From Bogoriella caseilytica (GTDB taxonomy: Bacteria; Actinomycetota; Actinomycetes; Actinomycetales; Actinomycetaceae), in contig NZ_RKHK01000001.1 of assembly GCF_003752405.1 (NCBI RefSeq), positions 2,170,001 to 2,234,000 on the forward strand: a stretch of 64,000 nt of DNA, read 5' to 3'. Positions 55,565-64,000 of the stretch are shown piece by piece (the first letter of the stretch is position 1; every line of letters begins with the position of its first letter). The position numbers and the translations under genes are program-made. The notes below the pieces were generated by a model. It ran no database searches. It saw only the letters and a list, made by a program, of their open reading frames with translations, and was not told the origin of the DNA.

Positions 55565-56758
55565 TCAGATCACCGCGAGCGCCTGCTGGGCGATCGAGAG
55601 CTCCTCGTTGGTCGGGACCACCAGCACCGTGACCTCGGATCCCTCGGCTGAGATGACCTGGATGGATCCATCGCGTTGCACGGCCTCATTGCGATCCTCG
55701 TCCAGCGCCACGCCCAGGAACTCCAGGCCATGGAGCGCACGCCTGCGCACGATGGGGCTGTTCTCGCCGACACCGGCGCTGAAAGCCAGCGCGTCCAGGC
55801 CGCCCATGACCGCCGCGTAGGCACCGACGTACTTGCGCAGCCGGTGCACGTAGACGTCGAGAGCGAGCGAGGCATCCGGCTCGCCCTGCTCAGCGAGCTC
55901 CTCGATCACCCGCATATCGTTGTGGCCGCCCAGGCCCTTGAGCCCCGACTGCTTGTTGTAGAGGTCGTCGATCTCGGCCATCGACAGGCCCGCATTGCGC
56001 ACCAGGTGGAAGGTCACCGCCGGGTCGATGTCGCCGGTGCGGGTGCCCATCACCAAGCCCTCCAGCGGCGTCAGGCCCATGGAGGTGTCCACGGCCCGGC
56101 CTCCCACCACGGCTGAGGCGGAGCATCCGTTGCCCAGGTGCAGCACGATCTGCCGCAAGTCCTCGCGTCCCAGCGTCGCGGAGACCTGCTCGGAGACGTA
56201 CTGGTGCGAGGTGCCGTGCGCACCATAACGCCGGATGCGGTGCGCCTCGGCCACCTCTTTGTTGAGCGCGTAGGTGGCCGCCGCGGTGGGGAGATCGTGG
56301 AAGAAGGCGGTGTCGAAGACCGCCACGTGGGGCACGTCCGGCAGCAGCTCGCGGGCCACCCGGATACCAGCCAGGTTCGGCGGGTTGTGCAACGGTGCGA
56401 CGGGAGAGAGGCGTTCGATCTCCTGCTCCACGGCCTGATCGATGAGCACGGGCGCGCTGTAGCGTCGACCGCCCTGGACCACCCGATGGCCCACCGCCAC
56501 GATGCCGGCCCCCGAGAGATCCGGGCCGATCTGCCCGAAGAGCTCAAGCACCACGCGTAGCCCGGCCTCGTGGTCGGCGATCTCACGAGTCTGCCGCGTG
56601 GTCTCCGCACCGGCGGTGTGCTTGACCTGGGCCTCACCCTCACCGATCTTCTCCACCAGACCAGCGGCAAGCACCACCCCGGAGCGCGGGTCGAGGAGCT
56701 GGTACTTGATGGAGGACGATCCGGAGTTGATGACCAGTACGGTGCCTGCAGCACTCAC
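55565..56758 (-). CDS. ackA: Acetate kinase
   Basis: It interconverts acetyl-phosphate plus ADP with acetate plus ATP. The 397-residue protein has the ASKHA-fold motifs VLVINSGSSSIKYQLLD, VGHRVVQGG, HNPPNLAGI, FDTAFFHDLP, YGAHGTSHQYVS (catalytic His), LHLGNGCSASAV and FSAGVGENSPIVR. GTG 56758 follows the pta stop by 2 bp, so the two are one operon, in the pta-ackA order usual in actinobacteria. A hairpin follows the stop. Together with phosphoketolase it gives ATP from acetyl-phosphate. Confidence 0.96.
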   Translation of the reverse strand: MSAAGTVLVINSGSSSIKYQLLDPRSGVVLAAGLVEKIGEGEAQVKHTAGAETTRQTREIADHEAGLRVVLELFGQIGPDLSGAGIVAVGHRVVQGGRRYSAPVLIDQAVEQEIERLSPVAPLHNPPNLAGIRVARELLPDVPHVAVFDTAFFHDLPTAAATYALNKEVAEAHRIRRYGAHGTSHQYVSEQVSATLGREDLRQIVLHLGNGCSASAVVGGRAVDTSMGLTPLEGLVMGTRTGDIDPAVTFHLVRNAGLSMAEIDDLYNKQSGLKGLGGHNDMRVIEELAEQGEPDASLALDVYVHRLRKYVGAYAAVMGGLDALAFSAGVGENSPIVRRRALHGLEFLGVALDEDRNEAVQRDGSIQVISAEGSEVTVLVVPTNEELSIAQQALAVI

Positions 56759-56760
56759 GT

Positions 56761-58848
56761 TCAGCGTTCTCCCTGGGCTTGGATCGCGGTGATTGCGACG
56801 GTGTTGACGATGTCCTGCACCAGCGCCCCCCGTGAGAGGTCGTTGACTGGCTTGTTCAGGCCCTGCAGCACCGGACCGATGGCCACCGCGCCGGCGGTGC
56901 GCTGCACGGCCTTGTAGGTGTTGTTACCGGTGTTGAGGTCCGGGAAGATGAAGCAGGTGGCCCGGCCCGCGACATCGGACTCGGGCAGCTTCGAGCGTGC
57001 CACCGAGGGCTCGACGGCGGCGTCGTACTGAATCGGCCCTTCGATCACGAGGTCGCTGCGGCGCTCGCGCACCAGAGCCGTGGCCGCACGCACCTTCTCC
57101 ACGTCTGCGCCGGCCCCGGAATCCCCGGTGGAGTACGAGAGCATGGCGATGCGCGGCTCGACGTCGAAGGCCAGGGAGGTCTCGGCCGAGGAGATTGCGA
57201 TGTCCGCGAGCTGCTCGGCGCTCGGATCGGGGTTGACCGCGCAGTCGCCGTAGACCAGCACGCGATCCTCCAGGCACATGAAGAACACCGAGGAGACCAC
57301 TGAGACTCCTGGTTGGGTCTTGATGATCTCGAAGGACGGGCGGATCGTGTGCGCGGTGGTGTGCGCGGCGCCGGAGACCATGCCGTCGGCGTGGCCGGTG
57401 TGCACCATCATGGTGCCGAAGTAGGAGACGTCCTGGATGACTTCCCGCGCACGGTCCACGGTCATGCCCTTGTGGGCGCGCAGCCGGGTGTACTCCTCAG
57501 CGAAGGGCTCCAGTAACTCGGAGGTGGCAGGGTCGATGACGGTGGCGGCGCTGAGATCCAGACCGATCTCCGCAGCCCTGGCCCGCACCTGGGTCTCGTC
57601 CCCGAGCAGCACCAGGTCAGCCACCTGGCGCGAGAGCAGCGTGGAGGCGGCACGGAGGATGCGGTCGTCCTCACTCTCCGGCAACACGATGCGCTGGCGC
57701 TGCGAACGTGCGCGCTCGATCAGACCCGCCTCGAACATCAGCGGGGTCACCACCTCGGAGCGCCGCACCTCGAGCGCGGCGATCAACTCGTCGGGGTCCA
57801 CGTGCTCGTCGAAGAGCGAGAGCGCGACGTCCTGCTTGCGCTGAGTGCCGCGCGAGAAGGCGCCCGGGGTGTTCGCCAGGATCGAGACGGTGGGGTAGGT
57901 GTCGTGCGAGGTGGCGATGACCGGCAGTCGCTGGCCGAGGCCGTCCGCCATCCGCAGGACGTCGTCGGGTACGTCGTGCCCGCCATTGAGCACGATCGCG
58001 GCCAGCGTGGGGAACTCCTGGGAGGCGTGCGCAGCCACCAGGGTGATCAGCACCTCGGGGCGGTCCGAGGCCGCGACGCAGACCTGGCCGTCGTAGAGAC
58101 GTTCCAGGATGTGTTCCGGGCTCATGCCGGCCACCAGCAGGTGTTCAGCCTCGCGGTCGAGCAGGGCGTCGTCCCCCACCAGGAGAGTGCCGTCCACGGC
58201 GTGCATCAGGTCCCGCACCATCGGGGATTGGAGCAGCGGCACTTCCGGGAGCGCCCAGGCCGGGCCGGAGGCAGCCAGGCGCTCGCGGATCGCTTCCAGG
58301 TGCTCGGGGTCGGCGCGGTTGACCACCACGCCGACGGCGGTGGCGTGTTCGTGCGCGATCTCGGCCTTGGCGGACTCGGCCACTCGGGCGATGTCGGACG
58401 GACCCCGGCCGATGCCGGAGAGCACGAGGAGGACCGGCGCCCCGAGGTTTGCGGCCACGCGCGCATTGAAGGCAAGCTCGCCGGGTGTGGCGTCGTCGGT
58501 GTAGTCGGACCCCACCACCACGATGACCTCGTAGCGACGGGCCAGGCGCTGGTGGGCCTCGACGATCCGGCTCAGTGCCGCCTCAGGATCAGCGTGCACA
58601 TCGTCGTAGGTGACGCCGATGGCGCTGGCGTAGTCCTGTTCACTGCCCGCGGTGAGCAGGAGGTCGACGACGCCGTCGCGGTGCGCGCCCTCGGGGTCCT
58701 CGCTCGACGGCACGGCTCCGGCAAGGACCACTGGGCGGAAGACTGCCACGGACTCGACGCGGGCGACCAGGGAGTGGACCAGGCCCAGGGCCACCGCGGA
58801 CTTACCGGTGCTCCCCTCGACCGAGGCGATGTAGATGCTGCGGGCCAC
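56761..58848 (-). CDS. pta: Phosphate acetyltransferase (long form with N-terminal P-loop and DRTGG domains)
   Basis: It interconverts acetyl-CoA and acetyl-phosphate. The protein is about 695 residues, the long Pta form. An N-terminal CobB/AAA-like domain carries IASVEGSTGKSAVALGLV; a DRTGG-type domain follows (about 215-330), then the catalytic PTA domain (about 365-695; RIVLPESEDDRILRAA, YFGTMMVHTGHADGMVSGAAHTTA, LSYSTGDSGAG, CFIFPDLNTGN). GTG 58848 has GAGGAG 6 nt upstream. The longer frame to 59217 overlaps SURF1 and is rejected. It heads the pta-ackA operon; an AT-rich stretch at 58895-58925 probably holds its promoter. Confidence 0.95.
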   Translation of the reverse strand: MARSIYIASVEGSTGKSAVALGLVHSLVARVESVAVFRPVVLAGAVPSSEDPEGAHRDGVVDLLLTAGSEQDYASAIGVTYDDVHADPEAALSRIVEAHQRLARRYEVIVVVGSDYTDDATPGELAFNARVAANLGAPVLLVLSGIGRGPSDIARVAESAKAEIAHEHATAVGVVVNRADPEHLEAIRERLAASGPAWALPEVPLLQSPMVRDLMHAVDGTLLVGDDALLDREAEHLLVAGMSPEHILERLYDGQVCVAASDRPEVLITLVAAHASQEFPTLAAIVLNGGHDVPDDVLRMADGLGQRLPVIATSHDTYPTVSILANTPGAFSRGTQRKQDVALSLFDEHVDPDELIAALEVRRSEVVTPLMFEAGLIERARSQRQRIVLPESEDDRILRAASTLLSRQVADLVLLGDETQVRARAAEIGLDLSAATVIDPATSELLEPFAEEYTRLRAHKGMTVDRAREVIQDVSYFGTMMVHTGHADGMVSGAAHTTAHTIRPSFEIIKTQPGVSVVSSVFFMCLEDRVLVYGDCAVNPDPSAEQLADIAISSAETSLAFDVEPRIAMLSYSTGDSGAGADVEKVRAATALVRERRSDLVIEGPIQYDAAVEPSVARSKLPESDVAGRATCFIFPDLNTGNNTYKAVQRTAGAVAIGPVLQGLNKPVNDLSRGALVQDIVNTVAITAIQAQGER

Positions 58849-58922
58849 GATGCTCCTCGCTGTGTGGACGCGATGGACTGTCCGGAAAAGGTGCATTCCG
58901 GCTCGGCTCCCAAACGAAAACT

Positions 58923-59840
58923 TTACCTGCTGACAGCGGGTTCCGTGACCGGCTCCTGCGCCGCCAGAGCGGCGTCTTCGCGCCGGTTCCGGACCGAGTC
59001 CCGCACCATCCGCACCCACAGTGCCAGGGCGAAACCGCCGAAGATCACCCATTCGATCGCATAGGCGAGGTTCCGGATGTTCAAGCCGCTCTCCTGGGCC
59101 GGGGCCGGCGGGCTCGCATGGGCCAGGCCCGCCGGGGAGCTCGTGCCGATCCGCGCCTCCGGCTCGGCCATCGAAGCGAACTCGACCACATAGCCGGTCC
59201 ACGTCGGGCCGCCCCACAGGCTGGCCAGCTCAGCGGTCGAGACCGAGGAGACGAGCCCGGGGCCTGGCGAGGTCCGGCCCAGCTCACTGTCCTTGAGCCA
59301 GCCGGTCACCGTGGTTTCGCCCTCCGGAGGGGCGAGGGGAGGGGCGCCGGCAGCTTCGTCCAGCTCGGCGGCCAGCAGGCCGGGGTCGTCGGCGTGGCCG
59401 AGATCCTCCGGCGGTACCCAGCCGCGCAACACCGGGATCATGGCTCCGGCGTGCTGCCCGCCGGTCACCCGCAACTCGGCGATCACCAGCACGGCGTCCT
59501 CGCCGTCGATCCGGGCGCCGGGTGCGTAGACCTGTCCACCGAACTCTCCAGTCACCTCGACCGGGACGGCGAGGTGCTCTTCGCGAAAGGAGGTCTGCGG
59601 GCTCAGCACATCCTCAAGCGGGACGATCTCCGCGGCGAGCAGGTCCGCATGCGCGCTCTCGGCCTCCGCAGCTCCGCGGGCTCCGGCACGGTCGAGCTGC
59701 CAGCTCGCAAGCATGACGCAGACCACGGCGGCGAACAGGAAGAAGACCAGCAGGGCGATCATCCGCCCGGTGAGTGCGGCGCGCAGGTAGTCCCGGCGTG
59801 TGCCGTCCACGCCGTGGGAGCCGACAGCCGAGGGGTGCAC
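58923..59840 (-). CDS. SURF1-family cytochrome oxidase assembly protein
   Basis: This 305-residue membrane protein has two helices at its ends (MIALLVFFLFAAVVCVMLASWQLDRA and NLAYAIEWVIFGGFALALWVRMV) enclosing an outside domain of about 200 residues. The SWQLDRA motif after helix 1, VLRGWVP and the terminal RNLAYAIEWxxFG are the SURF1 signature. SURF1 helps insert haem a into cytochrome c oxidase. GTG 59840 is preceded by TAGCCT at 6 nt, a box that lies inside the last codons of the CPBP gene, so it may have its own promoter although it lies only 4 bp from CPBP. Confidence 0.9.
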   Translation of the reverse strand: MHPSAVGSHGVDGTRRDYLRAALTGRMIALLVFFLFAAVVCVMLASWQLDRAGARGAAEAESAHADLLAAEIVPLEDVLSPQTSFREEHLAVPVEVTGEFGGQVYAPGARIDGEDAVLVIAELRVTGGQHAGAMIPVLRGWVPPEDLGHADDPGLLAAELDEAAGAPPLAPPEGETTVTGWLKDSELGRTSPGPGLVSSVSTAELASLWGGPTWTGYVVEFASMAEPEARIGTSSPAGLAHASPPAPAQESGLNIRNLAYAIEWVIFGGFALALWVRMVRDSVRNRREDAALAAQEPVTEPAVSR

Positions 59841-59844
59841 CCGT

Positions 59845-60765
59845 TCAGGCTACGGCGCGCGCGATTTCACGGGTGGCGCTCGGGCGTGATTGGGACCGTC
59901 GCCACATGAGTTCGATCCACACCGCGTAGACGATCGGCACGAGGCTGCCGCTGACGGCCGTGAGCCACCCGACGTCGGTGGAGTTGAGGTTGCTGAGGCC
60001 GATGGCGCCGTGAAGGAGCGCCCAGAGGTTGTTCGCGATGTGCAGCACGATGGCGGCCTCCAGGCCTCCGGTACGCCAGGTGACCCACCCCATCGCGATG
60101 GCGAAGACGCCGACTGAGATCTGCCCGGGGGCGTTGTAAGCATGGCCGAGGATGAACAGTGGCGCGGGCAGCAGAATCGCCCATGCTGGATGCCTGAGCC
60201 ACTGCCCGATCGCTTGCATCAGCGCGCCGCGGAAGGCGTACTCCTCTGCGGCGGCCTGCAGGGGTGTCAGGAGCAGGATCAGCGCGAAGAGCAACCAGGC
60301 CGCCGGCTCGATCTCGATGGGCCCGTCGATCGCGAGGTCCAGGGCGGTCATTGCCCCGAGCACCAGCGTCATGATCACGGCGGCGGGTAGCACGCAGCGC
60401 GCCATCCACCGCCAGCGCAGCCGTCCGGCCACGGAGTGCAGCAGCCCCACCGGTTTCCACCCCACGATCCGGAAGCCCGCCAGCACGCTGGGCAGCAACA
60501 GGATGAGCAGCAGGAAGTTCAGGGCGAAGTTCGCCGGATCGTAGAGATCCAGGAGCGACAGGGGATCCTCCAGGATCGGCGATCCGGCCAGCGCGAAAGT
60601 GGTGATCAGACCGAGCATGCCGATGAGGAAGAAGCCCCCGGAGAGCAGCAGGGCGAGGAGCGGGCGCCACCACCGGGGGCGAGGCACGGCGTGCCCGAGC
60701 CGGTGATAGGGGAGTGACTCCGTCACGGTTTCCGGCACGTCGGATGTGGCCCCTGTGGTGTTCAC
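59845..60765 (-). CDS. CPBP-family intramembrane metalloprotease-like protein
   Basis: The 306-residue protein has about eight hydrophobic helices. The three CPBP/Abi motifs are present: EEYAFRG (EExxxR), FILGHAYN (His), and LHIANN (HxxxN). Such proteins are Rce1-like proteases, some involved in bacteriocin self-immunity or processing of lipid-modified peptides. GTG 60765 is chosen because the next divergent gene starts at 60785; a start at 60804 would overlap it. No bacteriocin precursor is visible nearby, so a general membrane role is as likely. Confidence 0.88.
   Translation of the reverse strand: MNTTGATSDVPETVTESLPYHRLGHAVPRPRWWRPLLALLLSGGFFLIGMLGLITTFALAGSPILEDPLSLLDLYDPANFALNFLLLILLLPSVLAGFRIVGWKPVGLLHSVAGRLRWRWMARCVLPAAVIMTLVLGAMTALDLAIDGPIEIEPAAWLLFALILLLTPLQAAAEEYAFRGALMQAIGQWLRHPAWAILLPAPLFILGHAYNAPGQISVGVFAIAMGWVTWRTGGLEAAIVLHIANNLWALLHGAIGLSNLNSTDVGWLTAVSGSLVPIVYAVWIELMWRRSQSRPSATREIARAVA
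59847..59852 (-). promoter_or_regulatory. Candidate -10 box for SURF1 (leaderless), inside the CPBP 3' end
   Basis: On the reverse strand TAGCCT is followed by GAACGG and the GTG start at 59840. Confidence 0.4.
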
Positions 60766-60771
60766 CCGCAC

Positions 60772-60777
60772 TACGCT
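60772..60777 (+). promoter_or_regulatory. Candidate -10 box for the DUF2200 gene (leaderless)
   Basis: TACGCT is followed by 7 nt and GTG 60785. The whole divergent gap to CPBP is only 19 bp. Confidence 0.4.
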
Positions 60778-60784
60778 GGCAGAT

Positions 60785-61126
60785 GTGAGCCGGATCTTCA
60801 GCATGACGTTCGCCTCGGTGTACCCCCACTACGTGAACAAGGTGGAGCGCAAAGGGCGCACGCGAGCGGAACTCGATGAGGTCATCGAGTGGCTGACCGG
60901 CTTCGACGAGGCGGCGCTCGCCCGCCAGATCGAGGCCGAGACCACGTTCGAGGAGTTCTTCGCCCAGGCGGAGCTCCACCCGCATGCGGAGAAGATCACG
61001 GGCGTCGTTTGCGGGGTGCGGGTCGAGGAGATCGAGGACCCGCTGATGAGGCAGATCCGCTACCTGGACAAACTCGTGGACGAACTGGCCCGGGGCAAGG
61101 CCATGGAGAAGGTGCTGCGCAGCTGA
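60785..61126 (+). CDS. DUF2200 family protein
   Basis: The 113-residue protein has the complete DUF2200 pattern: [94 protein letters not shown]. Its structure is known to be a small mixed fold of the YdhG/DUF1801-like type, but the function is unknown. GTG 60785 is chosen because the family starts with xRIFxMxF; the longer frame from 60746 overlaps the CPBP start. It is followed within 7 bp by a strong hairpin. Confidence 0.9.
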   Translation: MSRIFSMTFASVYPHYVNKVERKGRTRAELDEVIEWLTGFDEAALARQIEAETTFEEFFAQAELHPHAEKITGVVCGVRVEEIEDPLMRQIRYLDKLVDELARGKAMEKVLRS

Positions 61127-61132
61127 ACTGCG

Positions 61133-61166
61133 CCGCCGGGCGCGAGCGATGGCTCACGCCCGGCGG
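61133..61166. terminator. Bidirectional hairpin between DUF2200 and the convergent ABC exporter gene
   Basis: CCGCCGGGCG (61133-61142) pairs with CGCCCGGCGG (61157-61166), with an inner GAGC/GCTC stem (61144-61147/61152-61155) and a 4-nt loop. It sits 6 bp from each of the two gene ends. Confidence 0.85.
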
Positions 61167-61171
61167 GCACG

Positions 61172-62926
61172 TCAGGTCTGCTGCCAGGACTCCCACAGCG
61201 AGGCGTACTCGCCGCCGGCTGCCACCAGTTCATCGTGCGAGCCGAGCTCCACGATGTGCCCGCCGTCCACGACTGCGACTCGGTCGGCGTCGTGCGCGGT
61301 GTGCAGGCGGTGGGCGATGGCGAGCACCGTGCGTCCGTCGAGCACCGCGGAGAGTGAGCGCTCCAGGTGCCGGGCGGCCCGCGGATCGATCAGCGAGGTG
61401 GCTTCGTCCAGGATCAGCGTGTGCGGATCGAGGAGCACCAGGCGAGCCAGGGCGATCTGCTGCGCCTGGCCCGGGGTGAGTTCCCGCGCGCCGGACCCGA
61501 TGGCGGTGCCCATGCCCTCGGGGAGGGCGTCGACCCATTCCAGCGCGTCGACGGCCGCCAGCGCGTCTCGCAGGATCGCGGTCTCGGTGGCCGGGTCCCG
61601 GGTCTCGTCTTTCAGCGCCAGCCGCAGGTTGTCCGCCACCGTGCCGACGAAGACGTGGTGCTCCTGGGTCACCAGGGCCACATGGGAACGCAGATCCTCC
61701 TCCGCGAGGTCCACCAGCGGCACGCCGCCCACGGTCACCGCGCCGCCGGTGGGCGGGTGGATGCCGGCGAGCATCCGCCCCAGCGTGGACTTTCCTGCTC
61801 CCGAGGGACCCACCACGGCGAGCCGCTCGCCCGGGATGAGGTCGAGGTCGATGCCCTTGAGCACCTCGACGCCCTCACGGTAGGCGAAGCGCACGTCGTG
61901 AGCCTCGACGTCCTCGGTGGCGGGTTCCTCGCCGGAGACCTCGCGGTCGGGCTCGACGAGTGAGACCCCGAAGATCCGGGCGAGGGACGCCAGCGCCACC
62001 TGGGCCTCGTCCACCCAGAACATCAGCTCGCCCACCGAGGGGCGCACCTGCATGAGGTACAGCGCCACGGTGGTCACCGCGCCGAGGGTGGTCAACTCGG
62101 CATTGATGAGCCAAGCCCCCCACACCAGCGCAACGGCAACCGGCAGCATGAAGGAGATGCCGAACCAGAAGAACAGGGTGACGCGCATCCGCAAGGTCAC
62201 CACCTCGGTGTCCCAGGCCTCCGCGAGCACCTCATCGGTGCGGCGCCGGCGGCGCGGGCCGAGCGCCAGGGTGTCCGTGGCTCGGGCCTGCTCCACCGAC
62301 TCGGTCAGCGTGCCGTTCATCGCGGCCCAGGCCTGGGAGTTGCGCAGGTAGGCAGGGTTGGCTTTGCGCAGGTAGCGGCGCACCACGAAGACGATGATCG
62401 GGATCCCGACCACCACGGCGATCGCGGTCAGCGGTGAGGCGATGACCGCAGCCACCACGGTGAGCAGGATGGTGGCAACCAGCACCAGCACGCGCGGCAC
62501 CCCGAAACGGATCATCCACTGCACGCGGTCGACGTCGTTCGTGGTGCGGCCGATCAGGTCGCCGGTGCCCGCCTTCTCCACGGTGGACAGGGGCAGGTGG
62601 GTCACGGCGGCCAGGAACTCTTCGCGCAGCTCCGCGAAGATCTCCTCGCCCAGGATCATCGCGTAGCGGTGCGCGTAGCGGATCAGCACGGCCTGGGCCA
62701 GCACGGCGACCAGGAGGCCGATGCCCACGCGGTCGATGACGCTGACGGTGGTGCCCTCACTCACGGCGTCCACCAGGATGCCGAGCAGGTAGGGCACGGC
62801 CAGCGCCGCGATGGCGGCCAAGGCCTGGAGCGTCACCACGCGCACGAGCTGCCCGCGGTAGCCAGCCAGGATCGCGAGGGAGCGCCCCCGGACAGTCGCC
62901 GGATCGGCAATCGGCAGCTGCATCAT
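61172..62926 (-). CDS. ABC exporter half-transporter with intact Walker motifs but altered signature (LTPGQ)
   Basis: The 584-residue protein has six membrane helices (about 25-320) and a C-terminal ATPase. Walker A VVGPSGAGKST (about 372), the Q-loop VALVTQEHH, Walker B TLILDEATSLIDP and the H-loop AIAHRLH are intact. The signature reads ELTPGQAQQ instead of LSGGQ. Multidrug or lipid exporters of the heterodimeric kind (TM287/288, BmrCD) have this sort of asymmetry. ATG 62926 overlaps the stop of its partner (ATGA); an upstream TTG at 62932 is less likely. The partner supplies LSGGQ but lacks Walker A. The substrate is unknown. Confidence 0.92.
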   Translation of the reverse strand: MMQLPIADPATVRGRSLAILAGYRGQLVRVVTLQALAAIAALAVPYLLGILVDAVSEGTTVSVIDRVGIGLLVAVLAQAVLIRYAHRYAMILGEEIFAELREEFLAAVTHLPLSTVEKAGTGDLIGRTTNDVDRVQWMIRFGVPRVLVLVATILLTVVAAVIASPLTAIAVVVGIPIIVFVVRRYLRKANPAYLRNSQAWAAMNGTLTESVEQARATDTLALGPRRRRRTDEVLAEAWDTEVVTLRMRVTLFFWFGISFMLPVAVALVWGAWLINAELTTLGAVTTVALYLMQVRPSVGELMFWVDEAQVALASLARIFGVSLVEPDREVSGEEPATEDVEAHDVRFAYREGVEVLKGIDLDLIPGERLAVVGPSGAGKSTLGRMLAGIHPPTGGAVTVGGVPLVDLAEEDLRSHVALVTQEHHVFVGTVADNLRLALKDETRDPATETAILRDALAAVDALEWVDALPEGMGTAIGSGARELTPGQAQQIALARLVLLDPHTLILDEATSLIDPRAARHLERSLSAVLDGRTVLAIAHRLHTAHDADRVAVVDGGHIVELGSHDELVAAGGEYASLWESWQQT

Positions 62927-64000
62927 CGGCAAGCTCCTTCGGTCTCGTGCTCACGGGTGAGCTGGTCGACAGCGGTGATCTCGTCCTGCTCCTCCTGTTC
63001 CTCCTCGACGTCGCGGGTCACGACGGCGCGGTAACGCGGCACCGTGTCGATCAGCTCGCGGTGGGTCCCGCGGGCGGCCTCATGGCTGACGCCGTCCGGG
63101 CCCGACTCGAGGAAGACCACCTCGTCGGCGTGGTCGAGCACCAGGGGCGAGGCGGTGACCACCACGGTGGTCAGCCCGGCGCGGTGCGCGGTGAGCCGGT
63201 CGGCGATGCGGGCCTCGGAGTGGGCGTCCACGGCCGAGGTGGGTTCGATGAGTACCACCGTCTCCGCACCGGTCAGCACCGCGCGCGCCAGGGCCACGCG
63301 CTGGCGCTGGCCACCGGAGAGCGAGCGGCCCTTCTCGGTGATCTCGCCGTCGAGTCCTTCCGGCATGGACTCGAGCACGTCGTGCGCGGCCGCGACGTCG
63401 ATCGCCTCGAGCAGGCTGGCATCGGTGCCGGTGTCGCGCACATCGAGCTCGTCACGCAGCACGCCGGAGAAGAGCTGCGGCGTGGCATCGGCCACCACGA
63501 TGCGGCGGCGCACCTCTGCCACGGGGAGCTCGCTGAGAAGCACCCCACCGTAGGAGACGTCGCCGTCGTGGTCATCGAGCCGCCCCAGGCGCTGGGCGAG
63601 TGTGGCCGCGTCATCGGGCGTACCCGACACCAGCGCAGTCATGCGCCCGGGGGCGAGGCGCACGCCGGTGGTCAGATCCACCAGCTCGCGGGGGCGCGAG
63701 TCGGTGGCAACCAGCGGTTCGCCGTCGGCCGCCTCGGACTCGGCCAGGCTCCCGGCGGCAGGCTGGGTGGCCAGCACCCGGGTCACCTTCCTAGCGCCCA
63801 CGCGGGCACGGGTGAGGATGGTGAGGAACTGCGTCGCTGCCTGCAGGGGCATCGTCAAGAATGCGGTGAAGCCGTAGAAGGAGACCAGCTGGCCGGGGGT
63901 GATCTCGCCGGTCAGTGTCAGGCGCGCGCCGAACCACACCACGGCGACCACGAGCAGACCGGGGAGGAGCACCTGCAGGCCCTGCAGCAGGGCGGAGGTG
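62923..64000 (-). CDS. ABC exporter half-transporter with degenerate ATP site, 5' end beyond window
   Basis: The frame is open to the right edge; the first helices are missing. The visible part has the last membrane helices (LLPGLLVVAVVWFGARLTL, QLVSFYGFTAFLTMPLQ) and an ATPase domain. The Walker A position reads LVSGTPDDAAT, without the Lys-Ser/Thr; Walker B reads VVLIEPTSAVDA, losing the Asp; the H-loop reads VTASPL without His. The signature LSGGQRQRVALARA is perfect. The C-terminal tail is Glu-rich (VEEEQEEQDE). It therefore cannot bind and hydrolyse ATP on its own, but it can complete the active site of its partner, with which it is co-translated. Confidence 0.9.
   Translation of the reverse strand, partial: TSALLQGLQVLLPGLLVVAVVWFGARLTLTGEITPGQLVSFYGFTAFLTMPLQAATQFLTILTRARVGARKVTRVLATQPAAGSLAESEAADGEPLVATDSRPRELVDLTTGVRLAPGRMTALVSGTPDDAATLAQRLGRLDDHDGDVSYGGVLLSELPVAEVRRRIVVADATPQLFSGVLRDELDVRDTGTDASLLEAIDVAAAHDVLESMPEGLDGEITEKGRSLSGGQRQRVALARAVLTGAETVVLIEPTSAVDAHSEARIADRLTAHRAGLTTVVVTASPLVLDHADEVVFLESGPDGVSHEAARGTHRELIDTVPRYRAVVTRDVEEEQEEQDEITAVDQLTREHETEGACR

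Overview
The window is about 64 kb of high-GC (roughly two-thirds G+C) DNA from an actinobacterium, most likely a member of the Micrococcales. The evidence is a WhiB protein, GuaB3, an SdhC-SdhA-SdhB operon of the b558 type, DUF222/HNH and DUF2200 genes, LPXTG surface proteins with actinobacterial repeats, many GTG starts, and many start codons preceded at 6-8 nt by a TANNNT box, which looks like leaderless transcription. The exact genus is an inference I cannot settle (Ruaniaceae/Bogoriellaceae-like relatives would fit).

Layout. 1-2698: the end of an operon for an amidohydrolase and an SsuBC/TauBC-type ABC importer (ATPase, permease). 2714-9399: a housekeeping block of coaA (reverse), then glmS, acpS, nnr, alr and tsaE. 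9396-17719: two cell-envelope genes sit inside this block, a membrane-anchored acidic secreted protein and a 2.4-kilo-residue LPSTG protein with 18 tandem domains. 17830-24586: the block resumes with tsaB, rimI, a RutE-like nitroreductase (reverse), sdhC-sdhA-sdhB and tsaD. 24583-28081: reverse-strand genes for a PadR regulator with its membrane partner, a GCS2 ligase and a THUMP-like methyltransferase. 28223-31018: a second surface protein (LPATG). 31191-31487: groES under a CIRCE operator, with no groEL beside it. 31583-40754: an MFS transporter, a divergent MalT/LAL-type LuxR regulator and a third surface protein (LPSTG). 40885-45492: whiB (WhiB3/WhiD type), a MerR/B12-like regulator, guaB and guaB3. 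45591-49677: phosphoketolase and fumarase. 49816-55220: HNH/DUF222, DUF4269, an ECF sigma factor with a membrane partner, and small or hypothetical genes. 55565-58848: ackA-pta. 58923-61126: SURF1, a CPBP protease-like protein and DUF2200. 61172-64000: a heterodimeric ABC exporter whose second subunit runs off the window.

How it works together. The backbone glmS-acpS-nnr-alr-tsaE-tsaB-rimI-tsaD-groES-whiB-guaB-guaB3 is a conserved actinobacterial chromosomal order covering cell-wall precursors, t6A tRNA modification, protein folding and GMP synthesis. In this organism it is interrupted by three sortase-type surface proteins and their possible regulators. Phosphoketolase, AckA and Pta together can turn xylulose-5-phosphate or fructose-6-phosphate into acetyl-phosphate and then acetate or acetyl-CoA.

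The points most worth following up are: (i) the recently amplified 348-bp tandem units in the giant surface protein; (ii) the ABC exporter pair with complementary degenerate ATP sites; (iii) the cluster of TGAACAAC motifs between whiB and the MerR-like gene; (iv) a GTGCTG hexanucleotide microsatellite just upstream of the padR operator; and (v) the CIRCE element overlapping the stop codon of a surface-protein gene. I see no CRISPR array, tRNA, rRNA, insertion sequence or prophage.
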